From Acidovorax sp. sif1233 (GTDB lineage Bacteria > Pseudomonadota > Gammaproteobacteria > Burkholderiales > Burkholderiaceae_C), in NCBI RefSeq assembly GCF_019218755.1, contig NZ_JAHUWZ010000001.1, forward strand, positions 496,001 through 560,000: a stretch of 64,000 nt of DNA, in the 5' to 3' direction. The position numbers were made by a program, and so were the translations under genes. The stretch's first letter is position 1, and every line of letters begins with the position of its first letter. The notes under the pieces were generated by a model. It did no database searches and had not been told where the DNA came from. It was given only the letters and a program-made list of their open reading frames with translations. Shown piece after piece: positions 28,625 to 38,091 of the stretch.

Positions 28625-28948
28625 TCAGCCTTCGGTGCCCAGCACCTGCTTGAGTTCGCCCGATTCGTACATCTCCATCATGATGTCCGAGCCGCCGATG
28701 AACTCGCCCTTCACGTAGAGCTGGGGAATCGTGGGCCAGTTGCTGTAGTCCTTGATGCCCTGGCGGATTTCGTCGTCCTCGAGCACGTTGACGGTGACCA
28801 CGGCTTTGGGGTCCACGCCGCAGGCCTTCAGGATCTGGATGGCACGGCCCGAGAAGCCGCACATGGGGAAGCTGGCGCTGCCCTTCATGAACAGCAGGAT
28901 GTCGCTGGATTTGACGAGGGCGTCGATGCGTTGCTGGGTGTCGCTCAT
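28625..28948 (-). CDS. grxD: Monothiol glutaredoxin Grx4 (CGFS type)
   Basis: GrxD (107 aa) is a CGFS glutaredoxin that binds and passes on a 2Fe-2S cluster as a glutathione-bridged dimer. The active site CGFS starts at C30 (FPMCGFS), and the cis-Pro WPTIPQLYVKGEFIGGSDI binds glutathione. Length is typical. A longer in-frame extension upstream is not real. It lies 53 nt downstream of prmC on the same strand. Confidence 0.96.
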   Translation of the reverse strand: MSDTQQRIDALVKSSDILLFMKGSASFPMCGFSGRAIQILKACGVDPKAVVTVNVLEDDEIRQGIKDYSNWPTIPQLYVKGEFIGGSDIMMEMYESGELKQVLGTEG

Positions 28949-29001
28949 GGGGATACTCCTTGAAAGAGGCGGGCGAGCCTCACCGGCCCGCGATGGGGGG
29001 A

Positions 29002-29844
29002 TTATTTCACTGTCGGCCACTGTCCGCCCGAGCAGCGCGCGATGCCGGCCAGATCGTTGCGGCTTTGCACCTGGATGAAACCGGTGGCGGCGAGCAGGGC
29101 CCACACGGCGGGGGCCTGGTCGTGCCCGTGCTCCAGCAGCAGCCAGCCGCCGGGCCGCAGGTGCGCGGGGGCCTGGGCCACGATGGCGCGGATGTCGTCG
29201 AGCCCGTCGGCGCCGCTGGCCAATGCCTGCAGGGGCTCGTGCCTGAGCGCGGCCAGGTGCGGGTCGGCGCTGGCGATGTAGGGGGGGTTGGAGACGATGG
29301 CATCGAACAGGCCTGGCACGCCCGCCAGCCAGTTCGCTGGCTGGAACTGCACGGCCAGGTCCAGGCGTCGGGCGTTGGCCTGCGCCACGGCCAGCGCATC
29401 GGCGCTCGCGTCCACCGCCAGCACCTGGGCGGTGGGGCGCTGGTGCTGCAGCGCCAGCGCGATGGCGCCGCTGCCGGTGCCCAGGTCCACGACGCGGGGG
29501 GCGGGCAACGGGGCCATCACCTCCAGCGCCCAGTCCACCAGCGTTTCGGTGTCGGGGCGCGGGTCCAGCACGCGCGCATCCACCTCCAGGGGCAGGCCGT
29601 AGAACTCCTTGCGGCCGGTGAGGTAGGCCACGGGCTCGCCCGCCACGCGGCGCTGGCACAGGGCGATGAACCGGGCGTGCACGGCCTCGTCCAGCGCGTC
29701 CGTGTCGTGCGCCAGCAGCCAGGCGCGGCCGGCGTCGGGCCGGGCCAGGGCGTGCAGCAGCAGCAGTTGCGCATCGATGCGTTCCAGGCCCAGGGTGCGG
29801 GCCTGGGCCAAAGCCTGGGCCAGGGTGGGGGAGGTGTTGTTCAC
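29002..29844 (-). CDS. prmC: Peptide chain release factor N5-glutamine methyltransferase
   Basis: PrmC (280 aa) methylates the glutamine of the GGQ motif in release factors 1 and 2. The N-terminal helical domain is followed by the Rossmann methyltransferase fold with DLGTGSG (residues 120-126) and the catalytic NPPY (186-189) in SNPPYIA. The start is a GTG (complement 29842-29844) giving MNNTSPTLAQAL; upstream sequence is a repeat element. It follows prfA on the same strand, the conserved prfA-prmC pair of substrate and modifying enzyme. Confidence 0.94.
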   Translation of the reverse strand: MNNTSPTLAQALAQARTLGLERIDAQLLLLHALARPDAGRAWLLAHDTDALDEAVHARFIALCQRRVAGEPVAYLTGRKEFYGLPLEVDARVLDPRPDTETLVDWALEVMAPLPAPRVVDLGTGSGAIALALQHQRPTAQVLAVDASADALAVAQANARRLDLAVQFQPANWLAGVPGLFDAIVSNPPYIASADPHLAALRHEPLQALASGADGLDDIRAIVAQAPAHLRPGGWLLLEHGHDQAPAVWALLAATGFIQVQSRNDLAGIARCSGGQWPTVK

Positions 29845-29908
29845 TACTATTTTGATAGCTACTGGCGCATGTCCATCAAGCGCCAGAGGCCATTTTGGTT
29901 CAAATCCT
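29843..29908 (+). repeat. Intergenic repeat family A, copy 5 (near-consensus)
   Basis: CACTACTATTTTGATAGCT, then ACTGGCGCATGTCCATCAAG, CGCCAGAGGCCATTTTGG and TTCAAAT. It fills the prfA-prmC gap and touches the prmC start. Both flanking genes are on the minus strand, yet the element points like the copies next to plus-strand genes. Confidence 0.85.
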
Positions 29909-29918
29909 GGAATGGAGA

Positions 29919-31031
29919 TCAGCCCGTGGTGCCCATCTCCAGCTCTTCCAGCTGCTCGGCCTCGCGCGCGTGGGCCAGGGCCTGCAGCACGTCGGCCAGG
30001 TCGCCTTCCATCACGTACAGCAGCTTGTACAGCGTGAGGTTGATGCGGTGGTCCGTCAGGCGCCCCTGCGGAAAGTTGTAGGTGCGGATGCGGTCGCTGC
30101 GGTCGCCGCTGCCGATCAGGCCCTTGCGCAGCGCGGCCTCCTTGGCGGCACGCTCGCTGCGTTCTTTTTCTTGAATGCGCGCCTGCAGCACCTGCAGGGC
30201 CTTGGCCTTGTTGGCGTGCTGGCTGCGGCCGTCCTGGCATTCGGCCACGATGCCGGTGGGCAAGTGCACCACGCGCACGGCGGAGTCGGTCTTGTTGATG
30301 TGCTGGCCGCCCGCGCCGGATGCGCGGAAGGTGTCGATGCGCAGGTCGGCCGGGTTGAGCTTGATGGCCTCGTGCTCGTCGGGCTCGGGCATCACGGCCA
30401 CGGTGCAGGCGCTGGTGTGGATGCGGCCCTGTGTTTCGGTGGCGGGCACGCGCTGCACGCGGTGGCCGCCGGACTCGAACTTGAGGGTGCCGTAGACACC
30501 GCTACCGGAGGGGCCCGTTCCGGGCTGGCCTTCGATGCGCAGCACGATTTCCTTGTAGCCCCCCAGTTCGGCCGCGTTCTCGCTCACGATCTCCACCTTC
30601 CAGCCCACGCGGTCGGCGTAGCGGGTGTACATGCGCGTGAGGTCGCCCGCGAACAGGGCCGATTCGTCGCCGCCCGTGCCGGCGCGGATTTCGACGAACG
30701 CATTGCGCGCGTCGTCGGGGTCCTTCGGCAACAGCAGGCGCTGCAATTCGTCTTCCAGCTGCAGCAGTTCGGCTTCGGCACTGGTGATTTCTTCCTGCGC
30801 CATCTCGGCCATGTCGGGGTCGGCCAGCATCTCGCGCGCGCCGGCCAGGTCGGCCTCGCGCTGCTGGTAGCGGGCGTAGCGGCCCGCCACCTGCGTGACC
30901 TCGGCATGCTCGCGCGAGATGGTGCGGTACTGCGCCATGTCGCTCATGATGTCCTCGCGCGAGAGCAGGAAGTCGAGTTCGCCCAGGCGCTGCGCATAGC
31001 GCTCCAGCTGGCTTCGGAGAAAGGGTTTCAT
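29919..31031 (-). CDS. prfA: Peptide chain release factor 1
   Basis: RF1 (370 aa) ends translation at UAA and UAG. The codon-recognition tripeptide PAT is at residues 196-198 and the catalytic GGQ at 241-243 ([16 protein letters not shown]). The GTGGDE box of domain 2 is at 118-123. It is about 10 residues longer than usual because of a Gly/Pro-rich insertion at about 168-178 ([11 protein letters not shown]). It lies between hemA and prmC, the common hemA-prfA-prmC order. Confidence 0.97.
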   Translation of the reverse strand: MKPFLRSQLERYAQRLGELDFLLSREDIMSDMAQYRTISREHAEVTQVAGRYARYQQREADLAGAREMLADPDMAEMAQEEITSAEAELLQLEDELQRLLLPKDPDDARNAFVEIRAGTGGDESALFAGDLTRMYTRYADRVGWKVEIVSENAAELGGYKEIVLRIEGQPGTGPSGSGVYGTLKFESGGHRVQRVPATETQGRIHTSACTVAVMPEPDEHEAIKLNPADLRIDTFRASGAGGQHINKTDSAVRVVHLPTGIVAECQDGRSQHANKAKALQVLQARIQEKERSERAAKEAALRKGLIGSGDRSDRIRTYNFPQGRLTDHRINLTLYKLLYVMEGDLADVLQALAHAREAEQLEELEMGTTG

Positions 31032-31052
31032 GGAATCCTGGAGAAATGGGTT

Positions 31053-31118
31053 GCTACGGATTTTGTAGCTGTTAGCGCTTGTGTATCAAGCGCTGAGGGC
31101 CGATCTGGCTTGAAATCG
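31053..31118 (+). repeat. Intergenic repeat family A, copy 6
   Basis: TTGCTACGGATTTTGTAGCT, then GTTAGCGCTTGTGTATCAAG, CGCTGAGGGCCGATCTGG and CTTGAAAT. It lies in the hemA-prfA gap between two minus-strand genes and keeps the plus-strand orientation of the family. Confidence 0.85.
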
Positions 31119-31146
31119 GAACGGGCTGGGGTGCGGGCGGGCGCCG

Positions 31147-32463
31147 CTACAGGCCGTTGTGGGGGGTCTTGCTTTGCGAGCGCAGGAACAGGCGCGAGAC
31201 GGTCTGGGCCGTCTGGGCGCGCATCTCGGCGTCGCCCGCGCGCAGCTCGGCCAGGGTGCCGTGCAGCATTTTCTGTGTGAGGCCACGCGAGAGGGCTTCG
31301 AGCACGGCGTCCACATCCTCGCCCTTGGCCAGCAGCTTCTTGGCGCGCGCGATCTCCAGGGCGCGCCACTCGTCGGTCTGGGCGTTGAGCTGCTGGATCA
31401 GCGGCACCACGCCGCCGGTCTCGCCGGCCGGGCTGCGCAGCTCCATCCAGTGCATGAAGCTCTGCACGCCCGCGTCGATGATGGCCTCGGCCTGCGCCAC
31501 GGCGGCCTGGCGGTTGGCCTGGGCCGTCTGCACCACGGTGGCCAGGTCGTCCACGGTGTACAGGTACACGTCGCCCAGGGCCTTGACCTCGGGTTCGATG
31601 TCGCGTGGCACGGCCAGGTCGACCATGAAGATGGGGCGGTGGCGGCGCTTTTTCAGCGCGCGCTCCACGGCGCCCAGGCCGATGATGGGCAGGCTGCTGG
31701 CGGTGCAGCTGATGACGGCGTCGAACTCGTGCAGGCGCTCGGGCAGGTCGGCCAGGCGCATCACCTCGCCGCCAAAGCGGGTGGCGAGCTTTTCGCCGCG
31801 CTCGAGGGTGCGGTTGGCAATGGCGATCTGCTTGGGGTTCTTGGCCGCAAAGTGCGTGGCGCACAGCTCGATCATCTCGCCCGCGCCGACGAACAGCACG
31901 CGGATCTTGCCGAGGTCTTCGAACAACTGGCTGGCCAGGCGCACGGCGGCGGCGGCCATGCTGATGCTGTGCGCGCCGATCTCGGTGCTGGTGCGCACCT
32001 CCTTGGCCACGGCGAAGCTGCGCTGGAAGAGCTGGTTGAGCGTGGTGCCCAGGGCGCCAGCGGTCTCGGCGGCGCGCACGGCATCCTTCATCTGGCCCAG
32101 GATCTGGGCCTCGCCCAGCACCATCGAGTCGAGCCCGCTGGCCACGCGGAAGGCGTGGCGCGCGACGAGGCTGTCCTCGAGCGTGTAGGAGTGCGAGCGC
32201 AGCAGCGCGGGGCTCACGCCGCCGCTCTGGGCCAGCCAGCCCAGCGTGTGGTCCATGGCGGGCTGCTCGCCCGCGCAGTAGATTTCGGTGCGGTTGCAGG
32301 TGGAGATGATGGCCGTTTCCACCCCGGGGTGGCGGCTGGAGGTGCCCAGCGACTGGCGCAAACCGTGCAATGTGGGAGCGATCTGGTCGAGCGCGAACGC
32401 GAACCGGCCGCGCAGATCGAGCGGCGCGGTGGTGTGGTTGATGCCGAGGGCCCAGACTGCCAT
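31147..32463 (-). CDS. hemA: Glutamyl-tRNA reductase
   Basis: HemA (438 aa) reduces Glu-tRNA to glutamate-1-semialdehyde, the first step of tetrapyrrole synthesis by the C5 route. The catalytic cysteine C56 lies in STCNRTEIY. The NADPH-binding fold has [17 protein letters not shown], and a C-terminal dimerisation helix region follows (about residues 320-430). The presence of HemA is at odds with most alphaproteobacteria, which use ALA synthase, and fits a betaproteobacterium. A TATAAT box lies only 9 nt before the ATG, so the message may be nearly leaderless. Confidence 0.96.
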   Translation of the reverse strand: MAVWALGINHTTAPLDLRGRFAFALDQIAPTLHGLRQSLGTSSRHPGVETAIISTCNRTEIYCAGEQPAMDHTLGWLAQSGGVSPALLRSHSYTLEDSLVARHAFRVASGLDSMVLGEAQILGQMKDAVRAAETAGALGTTLNQLFQRSFAVAKEVRTSTEIGAHSISMAAAAVRLASQLFEDLGKIRVLFVGAGEMIELCATHFAAKNPKQIAIANRTLERGEKLATRFGGEVMRLADLPERLHEFDAVISCTASSLPIIGLGAVERALKKRRHRPIFMVDLAVPRDIEPEVKALGDVYLYTVDDLATVVQTAQANRQAAVAQAEAIIDAGVQSFMHWMELRSPAGETGGVVPLIQQLNAQTDEWRALEIARAKKLLAKGEDVDAVLEALSRGLTQKMLHGTLAELRAGDAEMRAQTAQTVSRLFLRSQSKTPHNGL

Positions 32464-32471
32464 AGTTCCCG

Positions 32472-32477
32472 ATTATA
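32472..32477 (-). promoter_or_regulatory. Possible -10 box of hemA
   Basis: On the minus strand a perfect TATAAT ends 9 nt before the hemA ATG, which would place the transcript start 1 to 3 nt before the start codon. There is no good -35 at 16-18 bp. The same AT-rich patch reads TATAAAAT on the plus strand and could also serve the divergent small gene. Confidence 0.4.
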
Positions 32478-32520
32478 AAATTGTTGGCCCGAACAGGCGG
32501 CCTTGCCTGTTCAAGCCTTG

Positions 32521-32814
32521 ATGTGGGTCAATTCCATGGGTCCTCTGGACGTTTTCAATCACCTGCTCAACTTCGTGGCACCCGCCGCGGCCGTGGCCCT
32601 GCTGCTTGCCTTGTCGGGGCGCTTCATCGGCTCCAGAACACCCCTGCCGCTGTCTGGCGGGTTTCGCCTTGCGATCGTCTTCACCGTGGGCGTGGCAACC
32701 CTGGCCGCCGGACTGGTGGTGTGGGGGCGCGACGGCCGTATGCTGACCTATGCCGCGCTGGTGGTGGCCTGCGCCACCTGCCAGTGGGTGCTGGTGCGCG
32801 GCTGGAAGGCCTGA
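32521..32814 (+). CDS. Small hypothetical membrane protein
   Basis: A 97-residue protein without a recognised family. Three hydrophobic stretches are visible: about residues 10-27, 43-61 and 67-85, with basic residues in the loops and a WKA tail. This looks like a three-helix inner-membrane protein. The start could be ATG 32521 or ATG 32536; neither has a strong ribosome site. It is divergent from hemA and 111 bp before the Bug receptor gene. Confidence 0.65.
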   Translation: MWVNSMGPLDVFNHLLNFVAPAAAVALLLALSGRFIGSRTPLPLSGGFRLAIVFTVGVATLAAGLVVWGRDGRMLTYAALVVACATCQWVLVRGWKA

Positions 32815-32925
32815 CCGGCCGCACACCCGCGCGCAATGCCGTGCCATGCCCCGCACCCGCCGCCGGGCGGGGCGGGTGCACACTCCCCGATCCTCAACAA
32901 CACAAAAACCTGGAGATAGAACACG

Positions 32926-33897
32926 ATGACGCTCAAGCATTCCTGGCCCGTACTGGCCGCGGGGCTCGCCCTGTCGGTGGCCGCGCAGGCCCAGCAGGCC
33001 TTTCCTTCCAAGCCCGTGCGCATCGTCATCGGCTTTCCGGCCGGCGGTCCGCTGGACCAGCATGCACGCTTGCTCACCGACAAGCTGCAGGCCGTGCTGG
33101 GCCAGCCCGTGGTGGTGGACTACAAGGCCGGTGCGGGTGGCACCGTGGGCGCGCAAGACGTGATGAAAGCGCCGCCCGACGGCCACACCATCATGCTGGC
33201 CAACACGGGCGTGATGGTGATCAACCCCGGGCTCTACAGCCGCCTGCCGTATTCCACGCTCAAGGATTTTGTGCCCATCGCGCGCACCGCCATGCAGCCG
33301 CTGGCCCTTTTGGTGAACCCTGGCGTGCCCGCCAAGAACCTGCAGGAGTTCATGGCCTACGCCAAGTCGCGGCCGGGCCAGGTCAACTTCGGCTCGGCGG
33401 GCAATGGCGGCATCAGCCACCTGGTGCCCGAGATGTTCAAGACGGCCACCGGCCTGTTCATGGTGCACATCCCCTACCGGGGCAGCGCACCCGCGTTCAC
33501 GGACCTCATGGGCGGCCAGGTGCAGTTCATGGCCGAAAGCATTCCGCAGGCCGCCAGCTACCACAAGCAGGGCAAGGTGCGCGCCCTGGCCGTGACCAGC
33601 AAGGAGCGCAACCCCGCGCTGCCTGACGTGCCCACGGTGATCGAGAGCGGCATCAAGGGTTTCGAGGTGGTGGGCTTCTACGGCTTCCTGGCTCCGGCCG
33701 GAACACCCAAGGACGTTGTCAACAAGCTCAGCGATGCCTTCGGCCAGGTGCTGCAGATGCCCGAGGTGCGCAACCGCATGGTGACCCAGGGGGCGGACCC
33801 AGCCTTCCTGGGGTCGGACGACTTCGCGAAATTCCTGGCTGCAGAGATGCCGCGCTGGGCCGACGCGGTGAAGAAGTCGGGCGCTAAATTGGACTGA
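32926..33897 (+). CDS. Bug family periplasmic solute receptor (TctC type)
   Basis: A tripartite tricarboxylate transporter substrate-binding protein of the Bug family (323 aa). The signal peptide MTLKHSWPVLAAGLALSVAAQA is cut before QQAFPSKPVRIV. Family motifs are visible: GFPAGGPLDQHAR, KAGAGGTVGAQDVMKAPPDGHT and PGQVNFGSAGNGG. Ligands of such proteins are carboxylates or amino acids; the ligand here cannot be told. There is no TctA or TctB permease gene nearby, which is usual for the many orphan Bug genes in Comamonadaceae. CTGGAGATAG precedes the ATG. Confidence 0.92.
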   Translation: MTLKHSWPVLAAGLALSVAAQAQQAFPSKPVRIVIGFPAGGPLDQHARLLTDKLQAVLGQPVVVDYKAGAGGTVGAQDVMKAPPDGHTIMLANTGVMVINPGLYSRLPYSTLKDFVPIARTAMQPLALLVNPGVPAKNLQEFMAYAKSRPGQVNFGSAGNGGISHLVPEMFKTATGLFMVHIPYRGSAPAFTDLMGGQVQFMAESIPQAASYHKQGKVRALAVTSKERNPALPDVPTVIESGIKGFEVVGFYGFLAPAGTPKDVVNKLSDAFGQVLQMPEVRNRMVTQGADPAFLGSDDFAKFLAAEMPRWADAVKKSGAKLD

Positions 33898-34012
33898 CCC
33901 CCTGAGGCGCTGCGCGCCTTCCCCCTGGAAGGGGGACGCCACCGGTGGCCCGGCAAAGCCGGTTCCACGGTGGCGCCGGCCTTGGGGCGGGGTTGGGGCG
34001 ACGGCAGGCCCT
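33898..34012 (+). repeat. GC-rich post-gene repeat family B, copy 1
   Basis: Directly after the Bug gene stop: CCCCCTGAGGCGCTGCGCGC, then CCCCCTGGAAGGGGG and GCCCGGCAAAGCCGGTTCCA. It has several nested hairpins. The same layout follows other genes in the window, always in the direction of the gene just ended. Confidence 0.75.
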
Positions 34013-34784
34013 AGGGCGTGGCGGGCGAAAAAAAGTCCACGCGGTCGGTGATGATGCCGTCGGTTTCCAGGTGGAGGAGCCGCTGCGCGGCCCAGTCGTC
34101 GTTCACCGTGTAGCTCAGCGCACGCAGGCCCGCGCCGTGGACCTGCGCGACCAGCGCCGCATCCCACAGTGCGTGGTTGCACACGATGGCCACGCAGCCT
34201 AGCTGGCGGGCCAGGTCCAGCCAGCCGTCGCGCAACGTGTCTAGCAGCAGCGCGCGCGGAATGTGGGGGGCCGTGGCCCGGGCGCCCGCCAGCGCGTCGG
34301 GCTGGAAGGATGAGAACAGGGGCTGCACGGCCTGGCCCTGCCACAGACGCGCCGCATGTTCCCCTACCACCCGGCCCGTTTTTTCCTCGACCCCGGGCGT
34401 TGGCTTGATCTCGATGTTCAGGAAGAAGCCGTTGGCGATGCAATAGCGCGCCGTGTTCTCCAGGGTGGGCAACGGCTCGCCCGCGTGGGTGCGCGAATGC
34501 CAGCTGCCCGCGTCCAGCTGGGCCAATGCGCTCCAGGGGTGATCGCCCCCGGTGCGGCTGGCGGTGGTGCCCAGCGCCTGCGCCGCGTTGGTGGTGCGGT
34601 CCAGCGTGGCGTCGTGCATCAGGAATGGCACGCCGTCGGCACTCAGCTTGGCGTCGCATTCGAACATGCGGTAGCCATGCCGGGCGCCCAACCGGAACGC
34701 GGCCAGGGTGTTTTCAGGGGCCAGCTTGCCGGCGCCACGGTGGGCGATCCAGCGGGGGTAGGGCCAGGGAGTAGACATGGTCAT
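34011..34784 (-). CDS. ugpQ: Glycerophosphodiester phosphodiesterase
   Basis: UgpQ (257 aa) hydrolyses glycerophosphodiesters to glycerol-3-phosphate and an alcohol in the cytoplasm. The GDPD signature HRGAGKLAPENTLAAF is near residue 20, followed by FECDAKLSADGVPFLMHD with catalytic Glu, Asp and His. There is no signal peptide, consistent with the cytoplasmic UgpQ type that acts on diesters imported by the Ugp transporter. The start with complement 34782-34784 has GAGG upstream; a second ATG 6 nt later is also possible. It is last in the ugp cassette. Confidence 0.9.
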   Translation of the reverse strand: MTMSTPWPYPRWIAHRGAGKLAPENTLAAFRLGARHGYRMFECDAKLSADGVPFLMHDATLDRTTNAAQALGTTASRTGGDHPWSALAQLDAGSWHSRTHAGEPLPTLENTARYCIANGFFLNIEIKPTPGVEEKTGRVVGEHAARLWQGQAVQPLFSSFQPDALAGARATAPHIPRALLLDTLRDGWLDLARQLGCVAIVCNHALWDAALVAQVHGAGLRALSYTVNDDWAAQRLLHLETDGIITDRVDFFSPATP

Positions 34785-34854
34785 CTTGCCTCGTGGTTTG
34801 TGTGCCACGCCGCGGTGGCCACTGGCACGGCACCGCGCGCGGACGCCGAGCAAG

Positions 34855-34936
34855 GGCCGCCCCGCAGCGACGGCGTCGTCCCCCTTTCCGGCGCAGCCGG
34901 GAGAAGGGGAAAGCGGCGAAGCCGCTCAGGGGTGGG
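34855..34936 (-). repeat. GC-rich post-gene repeat family B, copy 2
   Basis: Read on the minus strand, it follows the ugpC stop at once: CCCCTGAGCGGCTTCGCCGC, then TTTCCCCTTCTCCCGGC and GCCGGAAAGGGGGACGACG. AGCGGC/GCCGCT forms a tight hairpin. It separates ugpC from ugpQ. Confidence 0.7.
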
Positions 34937-35941
<1,005 letters not shown>

Positions 35942-35950
35942 GATGCAATG

Positions 35951-36000
35951 AATTTGATAGCTACAAGTGCTGAATGGATAAGCGCTGGCAGGGGTTTTGT
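35951..36000 (+). repeat. Intergenic repeat family A, copy 7
   Basis: AATTTGATAGCTACAAGTGC, then TGAATGGATAAGCGCTGGCA and GGGGTTTTGTC. It sits in the ugpE-ugpC gap between minus-strand genes and again points along the plus strand. Confidence 0.75.
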
Positions 36001-36001
36001 C

Positions 36002-36853
36002 TTATTTCTCGGTGTCCACCAGGCCCTTGACGAACCAGCGCTGCATGACCACCACCACGAAGGCCGGAGGCAGCATGGCCAGGAGGGCCGTGGCCATCAC
36101 GATGTTCCATTCGTTGCCCGCGTCGCCGCCGGCCAGCATGCGCTTGATGCCGATCACCACGGGGTACATGTCTTCCGAGGTGGTCACCAGCAGCGGCCAC
36201 AGGTACTGGTTCCAGCCGTAGATGAACTGGATCACGAACAGCGCGGCGATCGACGTGCGCGACAGCGGCACCAGGATGTCCTTGAAGAAGCGCATGGGGC
36301 CCGCGCCGTCCACGCGGGCGGCTTCCACCAGTTCGTCGGGCACCGTGAGGAAGAACTGCCGGAACAGGAACGTGGCGGTGGCCGACGCGATCAGCGGCAC
36401 CGTGAGGCCCGCATACGTGTTGAGCATGCCCAGGTCCGACACCACCTGGTAGGTGGGGCCGATGCGCACTTCCACCGGCAGCATCAGCGTGATGAAGATC
36501 AGCCAGAAGCAGATGCCCTTGAAGGGGAAGCGGAAGTACACGATGGCGAACGCCGACAGCAGCGAGATGGCGATCTTGCCCAGCGTGATGACGATGGCGG
36601 TGACGAAGCTCACCCACATCATGCGCGCCACCGGCGCGGTGGAGCCCGCGCCCGTGCCGCCGCCGAACAGGGCGTCGTGGTAGGTCTGCCAGAAGTTGCC
36701 GCCGGGCACCATGGGCATGGGCACCTGCACGATGTCCTGCGCGGTGTGTGTCGAGGCCACGAAGGCCAGGTACAGTGGAAAGCCGACGATGATCACGCCC
36801 AGCACCATGATGAGGTGCGAGAACGCGGTGAGATAAGGACTGCGCTCTACCAT
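36002..36853 (-). CDS. ugpE: Glycerol-3-phosphate ABC transporter permease UgpE
   Basis: UgpE (283 aa) is one of two permeases of the Ugp importer. Six hydrophobic helices are visible, and the cytoplasmic EAA loop reads [17 protein letters not shown], which docks on UgpC. It follows ugpA in the order ugpB-ugpA-ugpE-ugpC. Sugar-type ABC permeases are hard to tell apart by eye; the full gene set with ugpQ makes glycerol-3-phosphate the best guess. Confidence 0.9.
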   Translation of the reverse strand: MVERSPYLTAFSHLIMVLGVIIVGFPLYLAFVASTHTAQDIVQVPMPMVPGGNFWQTYHDALFGGGTGAGSTAPVARMMWVSFVTAIVITLGKIAISLLSAFAIVYFRFPFKGICFWLIFITLMLPVEVRIGPTYQVVSDLGMLNTYAGLTVPLIASATATFLFRQFFLTVPDELVEAARVDGAGPMRFFKDILVPLSRTSIAALFVIQFIYGWNQYLWPLLVTTSEDMYPVVIGIKRMLAGGDAGNEWNIVMATALLAMLPPAFVVVVMQRWFVKGLVDTEK

Positions 36854-36909
36854 GCGAGGGCTCCAGGAGAGAGGGGCGATGAAGAAGACATGCGTGAATT
36901 AAGGAGTGC

Positions 36910-37000
36910 CAATGCGCGTGCCACCGCGGAACCGGCTTTGCCGGGCCGCTGGAGGCGCCCCCTCGCGGGGGAGGCGCCACGGGCGCTTCGGGGGGGAGTC
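36910..37000 (-). repeat. GC-rich post-gene repeat family B, copy 3
   Basis: Read on the minus strand, just after the ugpA stop: CCCCCCCGAAGCGCCCGTGG, then CCCCCGCGAGGGGG and GCCCGGCAAAGCCGGTTCCG. It is closely related to copy 1. It separates ugpA from ugpE and could stabilise or end part of the message. Confidence 0.7.
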
Positions 37001-37002
37001 AT

Positions 37003-37884
37003 CTAGTACTGCACTTTCTTCTCGACGTAGCGGAACTGGATCACGGTGAGCACCACCACGATCACCATCAGCACCACCGACTGCGCGGCCGATCCGCCCA
37101 TGTCCATGGCCTTGAACCCATCGTGGTACACCTTGTAGACCAGGATGGCGGTATCGCGGCCCGGGCCGCCTTGCGTGGTGGCGTCCACGATGGCGAAGGT
37201 GTCGAAGAAGGCATACACCACGTTGATCACGAGCAGGAAGAACGTGGTGGGCGAGAGCAGCGGAAACTGGATGCTCCAGAACCTGCGCCAGGGGCCCGCG
37301 CCATCAATGGCTGCGGCTTCGATGAGCGACTTGGGGATGGACTGCAGGCCCGCCAGGAAGAACAGGAAGTTGTAGGAGATCTGCTTCCACACCGCGGCGA
37401 TCACGATCAGCGCCATGGCGTGGTCGGAGTTGAGCATGTGGTTCCAGTCGAAGCCCGACTGGCGCAGCATGTAGGCCACCACCCCGAGCGACGGCGAGAA
37501 CATGAACATCCACAGCACGCCCGCCACGGCGGGTGCCACGGCATAGGGCAGCAGCAGCGCGGTCTTGTAGACCATCGCGCCCTTGATGATGCGGTCGGCG
37601 AAGATCGCCAGGATCAGCGACAGGCTGATGCCGCTGACCGCCACCAGGATCGAGAAGAAGGCGGTGGTCTTGAACGACGCCAGATAGCCCGGGTCCTGGA
37701 ACAGATCCCGGAAGTTGTCGAAACCGACCCATTCCCTCGAGAAGCCGAAGGAATCCTGCATCTGGAACGACTGCACCAGGGCCTGGCCTGCGGGCCAGAA
37801 GAAGAAGACGCTGATGATGGCCAGCTGGGGTGCCAGAAGCACCCACGGCAGCCACGCAGAGCGAAAGAGAACGCGTTTTTCCAT
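37003..37884 (-). CDS. ugpA: Glycerol-3-phosphate ABC transporter permease UgpA
   Basis: UgpA (293 aa) is the second permease of the Ugp importer. It has six membrane helices and the EAA loop [18 protein letters not shown] chose the ATG with complement 37882-37884 ([14 protein letters not shown]), since the longer frame starts inside GC-rich repeat sequence. It lies 207 bp downstream of ugpB on the minus strand. Confidence 0.91.
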   Translation of the reverse strand: MEKRVLFRSAWLPWVLLAPQLAIISVFFFWPAGQALVQSFQMQDSFGFSREWVGFDNFRDLFQDPGYLASFKTTAFFSILVAVSGISLSLILAIFADRIIKGAMVYKTALLLPYAVAPAVAGVLWMFMFSPSLGVVAYMLRQSGFDWNHMLNSDHAMALIVIAAVWKQISYNFLFFLAGLQSIPKSLIEAAAIDGAGPWRRFWSIQFPLLSPTTFFLLVINVVYAFFDTFAIVDATTQGGPGRDTAILVYKVYHDGFKAMDMGGSAAQSVVLMVIVVVLTVIQFRYVEKKVQY

Positions 37885-37980
37885 GTCCAGACTCTCAAAA
37901 AATGCCCCCGTGCTGACTGTTGCGCAGGGGCGCTGCCCCTCCGGGGGGGGCCGCTTTTTGCCCCGGGGCAGCCCGGCGGC

Positions 37981-38034
37981 AAAAAAAGACAACCCGCCGC
38001 CCAGTGAACCGCAGGGGTTTACAGGGGCGGCGGG
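37981..38034 (-). terminator. Hairpin with T-run between ugpB and ugpA (minus strand)
   Basis: Arms CCCGCCGCCC (37993-38002) and GGGCGGCGGG (38025-38034) form a 10-bp perfect stem; on the minus strand it is followed by GTC and a run of seven T (complement of 37981-37987). This looks like a terminator or attenuator that would raise ugpB output over the permease genes, as is common for binding-protein genes. The rest of the gap to ugpA (37885-37980) is GC-rich repeat-like sequence. Confidence 0.75.
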
Positions 38035-38091
38035 CTTTCGATGTCCCCAGGCCGCAAGGGCCCGGTCGCATCCATAGGCGCTCGTCAGAAC

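Noticed and set aside
29893..29908. GGTTCAAATCC-like sequence as a tRNA T arm
   Set aside because: There is no acceptor, D or anticodon arm around it; it belongs to the right end of repeat A copy 5.
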